Made by a program: the position numbers and the translations under genes. From Chloroflexota bacterium (GTDB taxonomy: Bacteria; Chloroflexota; Dehalococcoidia; SM23-28-2; RBG-16-64-32): a stretch of DNA of 6,854 nucleotides. The notes under the pieces are model-generated. The model was given only the letters and a program-made list of their open reading frames with translations, made no database searches and had not been told where the DNA came from. This document shows, one piece after another, positions 1 to 4,604 of the stretch (the stretch's first letter is position 1; every line of letters starts with the position of its first letter). The stretch lies in contig VBJT01000067.1 of assembly GCA_005880075.1 (NCBI GenBank), positions 4,194-11,047 on the forward strand, in the 5' to 3' direction.

Positions 1-168
1 GGCGACGAAGAGGGCGTTGCGGGCGGGCGCGTTCGAGTCGCCTGCTAGATCCCGCCGGCGGTGGTACGCGTACAGCATGCGGAACTGGTTCTGGGTCGAA
101 CCCTTATGAGAGCGCGGGATGTGGGAGAGCTCTTCGTCGATCAGGCGGGTCATAACAGCTGCTTTCAC
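1..168 (-). CDS. Unrecognised protein, N-terminal part only (cut by window edge)
   Basis: An open frame runs from GTG at 168 to base 1 without a stop, giving at least 56 residues (begins MKAAVMTRLIDEELSHIPRS). The GTG overlaps the stop of the winged-helix gene as GTGA, and AGAGAGG lies just upstream, so translation is probably coupled. An in-frame ATG at 153 is an alternative start, but its distance to the purine tract is long. The visible part is polar and basic (YHRRRD) with no signal peptide or membrane segment. I do not recognise the family. Position at the distal end of the nrdR operon is the only functional hint. That it is a gene is fairly likely; its role is unknown. Confidence 0.6.
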   Translation of the reverse strand, partial: MKAAVMTRLIDEELSHIPRSHKGSTQNQFRMLYAYHRRRDLAGDSNAPARNALFVA

Positions 169-452
169 GAGCCTCTCTCGCTTGCTCGCGCGCCGGGCTC
201 CGGCTGATTCGATTCGAGATATATGTACGCAGGAGACTTGAGGAAGACTGTAAATTGGTCCTCGGTGGCGCCGCTATACCGGTGTATGGCGACCATCCCC
301 ATTGCCTCAGAAGACTTGAGAACGAGACTCGCATCTCGCAGAGACATTCCCAATGCTTCAGCAATTTCACCCATAGTAGGGATCCCGGCTTTGCCAGCGT
401 GCTGACGCTCCTCCAAGAGCCGAAAGATTCGAAAGCGTGGATCTGTCATCAC
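165..452 (-). CDS. Small winged helix-turn-helix protein (putative DNA-binding regulator)
   Basis: The gene encodes 94-95 residues. The pattern fits a winged helix: helix 1 (RFRIFRLLEERQ), helix 2 with TMGEIAEALGMS, recognition helix SLRDASLVLKSSEAMGMV, then a beta wing (VAIHRYSG...FTVFLKSPAYIYLE). The arrangement resembles LexA N-terminal or MarR-type DNA-binding domains, and no effector domain follows. The tail (NQPEPGARASERGS) looks disordered. GTG at 452 directly follows the TAA of the 30-residue small ORF, and ATG at 449 is the next codon. Neither has a clear Shine-Dalgarno, so translation probably depends on reinitiation after the upstream stop. Its stop overlaps the next gene. It could regulate its own operon or be an accessory to NrdR; both are inference. 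Confidence 0.72.
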   Translation of the reverse strand: MMTDPRFRIFRLLEERQHAGKAGIPTMGEIAEALGMSLRDASLVLKSSEAMGMVAIHRYSGATEDQFTVFLKSPAYIYLESNQPEPGARASERGS

Positions 453-545
453 TTAACGGTCGCTGTCCCGGCCGCCGATGGCCGCTCGCCAGGACCAGAT
501 TCGGAGGGCGATAAGCGCGATCGTGGCCAGCTCTGCAGGTGTCAT
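453..545 (-). CDS. 30-residue hydrophobic small protein between nrdR and the wHTH gene
   Basis: The ORF reads ATG at 545 to TAA at 453-455, giving MTPAELATIALIALRIWSWR plus ten more residues (AAIGGRDSDR). Support is mainly translational: AAAGGAGG lies at 551-558 with a 5-nt spacer, the best ribosome binding site on this strand. The ATG overlaps the nrdR stop as ATGA, and its TAA abuts the next start codon. Residues 5-18 (ELATIALIALRIWS) could form a short amphipathic or membrane-associating helix, followed by a charged end. No family is recognised. It may act as a peptide, or mainly as a coupling ORF that delivers ribosomes to the winged-helix gene. Confidence 0.6.
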   Translation of the reverse strand: MTPAELATIALIALRIWSWRAAIGGRDSDR

Positions 546-1153
546 TGAGCCCTCCTTTGCTGCTTCTTCTCCGGCTCGCTGTCGGTCTTGATGCGGGCAG
601 ACGCTCGCCCGCCTCGGCGGCGGACCCGCAAGATACGCGCAGAGACCGTCTTCGGCGTGAGATCGGGCAGGAGGGCCAACTGGTCCGGCGGGATGTCCGG
701 CCGGCGCCAGCCCGCTTTTAGCGCCTCCAGCTCCTGCTCCAGTTCGTCGACGTCGGCGAAGGCGCGGTAGACTGAGGCGAAGCGGATGTAGGCAATATGG
801 TCGAGCGACTTCAGGCGCTCCATGACTAACTCGCCGACGACGCTGGACGGCACCTCAGCGCGGTTCATGGCGGAGACGGCTTGCTCGACCTCGTCCGCCA
901 GCGCCTCGACCGCGCCGGACGGGATCGGCCGCTTCTCGCAGGCCTTGCGTACACCGGCGATGACCTTCGAGTGGTCGAATGCCTCGCGCCGGCCATCTTT
1001 CTTCAGCAGCACGACGCCGCCGAGCTCCGCCCGCTCAAGCGTCGTGAAGCGGCGGCCGCAAGCGAGGCACTCGCGGCGCCGGCGAATGCCCTCTTGCTCC
1101 GGGCGGGAATCGGTGACCTTGGTCTCAGCCTCTGCGCAGTAGGGACAGTTCAT
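542..1153 (-). CDS. nrdR: Transcriptional repressor NrdR with long C-terminal extension
   Basis: NrdR represses ribonucleotide reductase genes, sensing ATP/dATP through an ATP-cone domain. The protein has 203 residues. The N-terminal zinc ribbon uses C3, C6, C29 and C32 (MNCPYC ... ECLACGRRFTTLER). The ATP cone runs from about residue 47 to 137 and includes VVLLKKDGRREAFD, KVIAGVRKACEKRPI and HIAYIRFASVYRAF. Typical NrdR proteins are about 150-160 residues and end soon after the VYRxF segment. Here about 50 more residues follow, including LPDLTPKTVSARILRVRRRGG and a Lys/Arg/Gln-rich end. The start is ATG at 1153, 7 nt after the stop of the 61-residue ORF; the ribosome binding site is weak, so coupling is likely. 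Family identity is certain; the role of the tail is unknown. Confidence 0.97.
   Translation of the reverse strand: MNCPYCAEAETKVTDSRPEQEGIRRRRECLACGRRFTTLERAELGGVVLLKKDGRREAFDHSKVIAGVRKACEKRPIPSGAVEALADEVEQAVSAMNRAEVPSSVVGELVMERLKSLDHIAYIRFASVYRAFADVDELEQELEALKAGWRRPDIPPDQLALLPDLTPKTVSARILRVRRRGGRASARIKTDSEPEKKQQRRAQ
551..558 (-). promoter_or_regulatory. Strong Shine-Dalgarno inside the end of nrdR
   Basis: On the minus strand the bases read AAAGGAGG, followed by GGCTCA-type spacing and the ATG at 545. A near-perfect anti-16S match within the nrdR coding end shows that a start codon for the small ORF at 453-545 is selected. Confidence 0.65.
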
Positions 1154-1160
1154 GCGATGC

Positions 1161-1346
1161 CTAGGGAAGCTGGACCCGCCGCCGGGGTTTGCTTACCGTT
1201 CGGCCGGGTCGATTCAGGGTGCGGCTGGGCAGGCTCACGGTCCGTCCCCGGAACCTGAAGCTGCGGGTGGGGATATGGACGGTGCGGCTCGGGATGGTTA
1301 CATCTCGTGCCGGCAGATGCCTGGTTGCTTTTGGTTTGTTTGGCAT
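1161..1346 (-). CDS. Arg-rich heptapeptide-repeat small protein upstream of nrdR
   Basis: This is a 61-residue protein starting at ATG 1346, with GAGAGGG at 1355-1361 and an 8-nt spacer, ending TAG 7 nt before nrdR. From residue 14 it is built of 7-residue units with consensus R-T-V-x-[I/L]-P-[S/G]: RDVTIPS, RTVHIPT, RSFRFRG, RTVSLPS, RTLNRPG, RTVSKPR, RRVQLP. Arg, Thr, Val and Pro codons vary synonymously between units and third positions are mostly G or C, so the protein appears to be conserved rather than just the DNA. It carries 13 Arg and 3 Lys against one acidic residue. A GTG at 1376 is in frame but has no matching ribosome binding site. I recognise no characterised family. A short beta-rich, nucleic-acid- or polyanion-binding peptide is a guess. 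It is the first gene of the NrdR-box-controlled operon. Confidence 0.65.
   Translation of the reverse strand: MPNKPKATRHLPARDVTIPSRTVHIPTRSFRFRGRTVSLPSRTLNRPGRTVSKPRRRVQLP
1164..1307 (-). repeat. Seven degenerate 21-bp (7-residue) tandem units
   Basis: Counting on the minus strand, unit starts fall every 21 nt from 1307. Arg opens every unit, Thr is usually second, Val, Phe or Leu third and Pro usually sixth. Units diverge at the DNA level while the residue pattern persists. The repeat lies within the 61-residue ORF upstream of nrdR. Confidence 0.65.
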
Positions 1347-1397
1347 TTTTGGAGCCCTCTCGCCACCTGCTTGCACTTGGTCGGCGGCGCAAGACGA

Positions 1398-1426
1398 ACA
1401 CTAGCACTACATGTTGTGGCTGTCAA
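1398..1426 (-). promoter_or_regulatory. Sigma70-type promoter of the repeat-protein/nrdR operon
   Basis: On the minus strand there is a perfect -35 TTGACA (1426-1421), a spacer of exactly 17 nt, and -10 TAGTGT (1403-1398). Initiation would fall near 1390, giving a leader of about 45 nt before ATG 1346. The spacer is almost exactly the NrdR box at 1404-1419, so bound NrdR would block RNA polymerase. Confidence 0.68.
1404..1419. promoter_or_regulatory. NrdR box 1 (between -35 and -10)
   Basis: GCACTACATGTTGTGG is a near-palindrome: CAC-T-ACATGT-T-GTG is symmetric except for one T/T pair. It matches 12 of 16 positions of the NrdR-box consensus as I recall it (ACACWATATATWGTGT). It sits in the intergenic region upstream of the nrdR operon, in the promoter spacer. 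This indicates autorepression of nrdR. Confidence 0.7.
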
Positions 1427-1434
1427 GGCCACTG

Positions 1435-1450
1435 TATCCATATTTTGTGG
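1435..1450. promoter_or_regulatory. NrdR box 2 (weaker, 31 nt from box 1)
   Basis: TATCCATATTTTGTGG has one good half-site (TTTTGTGG) and one degraded half. Its centre is 31 nt from the centre of box 1, about three helical turns, which is the typical arrangement of paired NrdR boxes. The spacing, rather than the match score, is the main support. Confidence 0.55.
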
Positions 1451-1459
1451 TTATCCACA
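1446..1459 (+). promoter_or_regulatory. DnaA box TTATCCACA within a TGTGG-TTAT-CCACA palindrome
   Basis: Bases 1451-1459 are an exact match to the high-affinity E. coli DnaA box. They directly abut NrdR box 2, and together with TGTGG at 1446-1450 form a perfect 5-bp inverted repeat with a 4-nt centre. No other DnaA boxes were noticed in the window, so this would be a regulatory site rather than an origin. Confidence 0.5.
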
Positions 1460-1514
1460 TCTGTTGAAAGCCCTGTTGGCGGATGTGCGATGCTATGCTC
1501 GCCGATGTTGAGAC

Positions 1515-1937
1515 ATGCGCATCGCTATCGACACTAATGTCCTTATCGCTGCCCTCACTCGGCCGGGCGGTACGAGCGCGCGCATCGTGCAGGCCTGGCT
1601 CGACGAGCGCCTGGAAGTCGTGGCGTCGAGCGCCACAATCCGTGAGGCGGAGCTTGTCCTCGGCGCCGGCTGGCTGGCGAGAATGTTGGAGCCGAAGCTA
1701 GTTGAGCGGCTTTTGGACGCGCTGCGGACGCGAAGCTTCCTGATCGAGCGGCCGCCTTCCGTCCGGGACCTTCGGTTGAAGGACGCCGGTGACTTGCGGC
1801 TCGTCGAAGTCGCTGTCGCGGGCGGAGCTCGCTACATCGTGACGACCGATCGCGAATTCCTGCGGGCGCGCGGATATGCGGACGTTGAGTTTGTTACGCC
1901 CGCGGAGTTCGAGCGCCTTCCGGAAAATCGGCGGTGA
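1515..1937 (+). CDS. PIN-domain ribonuclease, putative toxin component (orphan)
   Basis: The protein has 140 residues, the full length for a single PIN domain. It resembles the 'putative toxin-antitoxin system toxin component, PIN family' group. The four acidic metal-binding residues are present: D6 in IAIDTNVLIAAL, E44 in TIREAELVL, D93 in DAGDLRLVEVA, and D112 in ARYIVTTDREFL. PIN proteins are Mg2+/Mn2+-dependent RNases acting on tRNA, mRNA or rRNA. The start is ATG at 1515, with only a weak GAG upstream. No small antitoxin ORF precedes it on the same strand: the upstream bases are the nrdR control region. The following gene is a lipoprotein, not an antitoxin. It may be a solitary PIN nuclease with a housekeeping role, or use an antitoxin encoded elsewhere. 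Confidence 0.88.
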   Translation: MRIAIDTNVLIAALTRPGGTSARIVQAWLDERLEVVASSATIREAELVLGAGWLARMLEPKLVERLLDALRTRSFLIERPPSVRDLRLKDAGDLRLVEVAVAGGARYIVTTDREFLRARGYADVEFVTPAEFERLPENRR

Positions 1938-2051
1938 GTGATAGGAGATTGCAAGCCGCCCGGCTAGACCTTGCATGGCGGTTCGACTTCGCCGCTGCGC
2001 AACATGGAAACAATTAGAGTGACATTACGAGTTTCGATGAGGAGGAGTACT

Positions 2052-2687
2052 GTGTGGATGCTTCCTCGCCCGCGCGGGCAATATATAGCCGGCGCGCTGG
2101 CTGTTGTTGTCCTCGCGTCAGCAATGCTAGCCGGCTGCGGCGAAAGCGCCGACAGGAGCGTGAAGATCGTGGAGCCCGCGGAAGGAGCCACGCTTAACGC
2201 CGGCGACATTAAGGTGGCCGTCGAAGTTAAGAAGTTCAACATCGTCGACAAGATCGGTCAGGCAGCGGTTGATGGCGAAGGCCACATCCACTACTACATT
2301 GACGCCGGCGAGATCCCTACGAAAGACGGACAACCGGCGGTCACGAAAAGCAACAACACGTACCACGCCCAGGCCACCAAGGAATACACTTGGCCAAACG
2401 TTTCAGCGGGCGAGCATACGTTTGCGGTGCAGCTCGTAAACAACGACCACACGCCACTCAGACCGCCCGTGATCGCGCAGGTCACCGTTACTGTGAAGGC
2501 TACCGGTGGAACGACCGGCCCCACTCGCTCGCCGAGTACTTCGCCCAGCCAGACGTCGTCGCCTGCGGGCGAGACGACGACCCCGACCAGCGGCGGCGGC
2601 GGTGGCGGTGGAGCGACCTCACCCGCCTCGACCACGGCCGCCACCACTCCGACGGCCACGCGGCCGAGCGCCACGCCGACGCCTTAG
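2052..2687 (+). CDS. Lipoprotein with DUF6130/DUF4399-like domain and Thr/Pro-rich tail
   Basis: From GTG 2052 the protein has about 211 residues. GAGGAGGAG at 2039-2047 supports GTG 2052 or ATG 2058; ATG 2037 and an upstream ATG at 1971 are also in frame but would lengthen the n-region. A basic n-region (LPRPRGQY), hydrophobic core and lipobox LAGC predict cleavage by signal peptidase II and lipid anchoring at the Cys (about residue 29). A single beta-sandwich-like domain of about 120 residues follows, with VKIVEPAEGATLNAGDIKV, GEGHIHYYID and VQLVNNDHTPLRPP. These are motifs I associate with DUF6130/DUF4399-type exported proteins; the HxH could bind metal. The last 60 residues are Thr/Ser/Pro with seven consecutive Gly, probably a flexible, perhaps glycosylated, surface tail. 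Function is unknown. Confidence 0.82.
   Translation: MWMLPRPRGQYIAGALAVVVLASAMLAGCGESADRSVKIVEPAEGATLNAGDIKVAVEVKKFNIVDKIGQAAVDGEGHIHYYIDAGEIPTKDGQPAVTKSNNTYHAQATKEYTWPNVSAGEHTFAVQLVNNDHTPLRPPVIAQVTVTVKATGGTTGPTRSPSTSPSQTSSPAGETTTPTSGGGGGGGATSPASTTAATTPTATRPSATPTP
2592..2612 (+). repeat. GGC-type codon run encoding seven glycines
   Basis: Seven consecutive Gly codons (GGC, GGC, GGC, GGT, GGC, GGT, GGA) lie in the lipoprotein tail. Codon mixing makes it a weak microsatellite; length changes in units of three would leave the frame intact. Confidence 0.6.
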
Positions 2688-2738
2688 GAGCGATGGGTGA
2701 CGTGTTTACGACCCGCGGGGTCCGTGGGCGCCTAAACG

Positions 2739-3950
2739 ATGCTGTCTTATAAGTACCTGATCGCCGGCGCCGGCATGACCGGCGACGCGGCGGTCAAGGG
2801 GGTCCGTGAGCTCGATTCCAGCGGGACCATCGCGCTTGTGGGGCGCGAACCGCACCGGCCATACAAACGTCCGCCGCTCACGAAAGATCTCTGGAAGGGC
2901 AAGCCGGTCGAGAATGTGTGGCTGAAGACGCCGGAAGATGGCGTTGAGTTTCAGCTCGGGCGGACCATTTCTTCGGTTGACATCCTAAAGAAGCGGGCGG
3001 CGGACGATCAAGGCACGGAGTACTCGTACGAGAGACTGCTCCTGGCGACCGGCGGCACGCCACGCACCCTGAGACTCGAGGGAAACGGCGCCGGCGAAAT
3101 CATCTATTACCGAACGTTCGACGATTACATTAAGTTGCGCGATCTAACGGGCGCGGGTGAGCGCTTCGCCGTTATCGGCGGCGGCTTCATCGGCTCGGAG
3201 ATCGCGGCGGCGCTGGCGATGAACGGCCGGGAAGTCGTGATGATCTTTCCCGGTCTCGCAATCGGCGAGAACGTCTACCCGGCAGGACTGGCCCGCTCTA
3301 TAAATGACTACTACCGCGAAAAGGGTGTCACGCTGCTATCCGGGTGCAGCGTCTCCCGCGTCGAGAAGCGTGATGGCAGGCTAATTGTCACGGCACGGGG
3401 GAAAGATGGTGGCGAGCGGCCGGCTGAGGTGGATGGCGTTGTCGCCGGCATCGGCATCGAACCAAACGTCGGACTCGCCGAGCAAGCGGGACTTCCGGTC
3501 GACAACGGAGTCGTCGTCGATGAGCAGCTCCGGGCGGGACATCCGGACGTCTATGCGGCGGGCGATATGGCTTCCTTTCAGAACCCGGCGTTGGGCAAAC
3601 AGCTGCGCGTCGAGCACGAGGACAACGCCAAGGCGATGGGGCGTCAGGCCGGCCGCAACATGGCCGGCGCGGAGGAGCCGTATCATCACTTACCCTTCTT
3701 CTACTCGGATCTCTTCGATCTTGGCTATGAGGCGGTTGGGGAGCTGGACTCGCGGCTGCAAACAGTAGAGGACTGGACCGAAGAGAACCGAAAAGGCGTC
3801 GTGTATTATCTCCGCGATGGCCGGGTGCGCGGCGTGCTTCTCTGGAACGTATGGGAGCAAGTTGAGGCGGCGCGCCGGCTTATCGCAGAGCCAGGCCCGT
3901 TCCAGCCGGGCGATCTCGCCGGCCGCCTGCCGGAGAAGGAGCAGTCTTAG
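2739..3950 (+). CDS. AIF/rubredoxin-reductase-like FAD-dependent NAD(P)H oxidoreductase
   Basis: The protein has 403 residues with two Rossmann dinucleotide folds. FAD binding is seen at YLIAGAGMTG (G10, G12, G15), in RPPLTKDLW (44-52), LLATGG (101-106) and VYAAGDMA (271-278). The NAD(P) site is AVIGGGFIGSE (144-154). The C-terminal part (PFFYSDLFDLGYEAVGEL, then VVYYLRDGRVRGVLLWNVW) resembles the C-terminal domain of apoptosis-inducing factor and ferredoxin/rubredoxin reductases. No CxxC redox pair is evident, so it is not thioredoxin reductase. It probably passes electrons from NAD(P)H to a small carrier or acceptor that is not visible here. No obvious Shine-Dalgarno precedes ATG 2739. Its TAG is 3 nt before the folE start, so the two are probably co-expressed. 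Natural acceptor unknown. Confidence 0.9.
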   Translation: MLSYKYLIAGAGMTGDAAVKGVRELDSSGTIALVGREPHRPYKRPPLTKDLWKGKPVENVWLKTPEDGVEFQLGRTISSVDILKKRAADDQGTEYSYERLLLATGGTPRTLRLEGNGAGEIIYYRTFDDYIKLRDLTGAGERFAVIGGGFIGSEIAAALAMNGREVVMIFPGLAIGENVYPAGLARSINDYYREKGVTLLSGCSVSRVEKRDGRLIVTARGKDGGERPAEVDGVVAGIGIEPNVGLAEQAGLPVDNGVVVDEQLRAGHPDVYAAGDMASFQNPALGKQLRVEHEDNAKAMGRQAGRNMAGAEEPYHHLPFFYSDLFDLGYEAVGELDSRLQTVEDWTEENRKGVVYYLRDGRVRGVLLWNVWEQVEAARRLIAEPGPFQPGDLAGRLPEKEQS

Positions 3951-3953
3951 CCG

Positions 3954-4604
3954 GTGCAACTAAAAGAGGATGTCGAGGAGTTGGACATTAGCGCAGCGAT
4001 GCATCTGCGCCCGCGTCAGCTCTCGCTTGAGCAGACGAACAGGTTCGAGGCCTATATCGCGGAAATACTGACGGCCATGGGCATGGACCTAGATACTCCG
4101 GCGACGGTCGATACGCCCAGGCGCTACATACAGGCGCTAATCGACGCGACTGACGGCTACGAAGGAGACCCGAAACTGCTGCGCGTCTTTGAGACGGAGT
4201 GCCGCGGCGGGCCGGACTGCAGCAGCAGTCAGGCAATCGAGGGCCCCGTGCACTTCTTCTCGCTGTGTGAGCATCATGCGCTGCCCTTCTTCGGGCATGC
4301 CTATGTGGGGTATATCGCGCACGCGCACATCATTGGCCTCTCCAAGCTGACGCGCCTCGTCAGAATGTTCGCCAAGCGCTTCGCCGTGCAGGAGCGCATC
4401 GGGGAGGAGATCGCCGATACGCTCGAAGCAATGCTCCAGCCGCATGGCGTCGCGGTCTACCTGGAAGCGCACCACCTCTGTACGCAGATGCGTGGCGTGC
4501 AAGAAGTATCGCCCCTGACGCGAACCACGTTCTGGCGCGGTGGCTATGACGCCAATCCGGCCCTGAGACAGGAGTTTCTCGCGGCATGCGGACGGGACCG
4601 CTGA
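3954..4604 (+). CDS. folE: GTP cyclohydrolase I
   Basis: FolE converts GTP to 7,8-dihydroneopterin triphosphate, the first step of folate and pterin biosynthesis. The protein has 216 residues, normal length. Zn ligands and active-site motifs are present: SLCEHHALPFFG (C105, H108), GLSKLTR (128-134), the QERI segment (146-149), and EAHHLCTQMRGV (C176). CT replaces the commoner CM, a conservative variant. The C-terminal TRTTFWRGGYDANPALRQEF fits the family. The GTG start at 3954 lies 3 nt after the oxidoreductase stop, with AAGGAG at 3936-3941; ATG 3999 is a shorter alternative. The end overlaps the next gene by 19 nt. No other folate genes are in the window. Confidence 0.96.
   Translation: MQLKEDVEELDISAAMHLRPRQLSLEQTNRFEAYIAEILTAMGMDLDTPATVDTPRRYIQALIDATDGYEGDPKLLRVFETECRGGPDCSSSQAIEGPVHFFSLCEHHALPFFGHAYVGYIAHAHIIGLSKLTRLVRMFAKRFAVQERIGEEIADTLEAMLQPHGVAVYLEAHHLCTQMRGVQEVSPLTRTTFWRGGYDANPALRQEFLAACGRDR

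Noticed and set aside
1164..1307. 21-nt periodic sequence as a CRISPR-like or iteron array
   Set aside because: There are no conserved repeats with spacers, units vary at most bases, and the periodicity is explained by a protein heptad pattern.
1150..1407. Alternative minus-strand ORF (85 residues) whose TGA overlaps the nrdR ATG
   Set aside because: It lies in another frame over the same 21-nt repeats. The 61-residue frame has the clear ribosome binding site, GC-rich third positions and a coherent residue repeat; this one has a Pro/Gln/His-rich composition typical of an antisense or shifted frame.
1446..1459. DnaA box as part of a replication origin
   Set aside because: Only one box was noticed, without a box cluster, an AT-rich unwinding element, or dnaA/dnaN/parAB neighbours.
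1152..1511. Plus-strand ORFs over the nrdR leader, possible antitoxin for the PIN gene
   Set aside because: They run through the minus-strand promoter and repeat gene, have no ribosome binding site, and do not resemble any antitoxin.
2294..2674. Minus-strand ORF of 126 residues, Gly/Val/Pro-rich
   Set aside because: It is an antisense shadow of the lipoprotein gene, whose signal peptide, lipobox and domain motifs are clear on the plus strand.
2709..2721. GACCC-GCG-GGGTC hairpin as a terminator after the lipoprotein
   Set aside because: The stem is 5 bp with a 3-nt loop and no following U-tract; chance occurrence in GC-rich DNA is likely.
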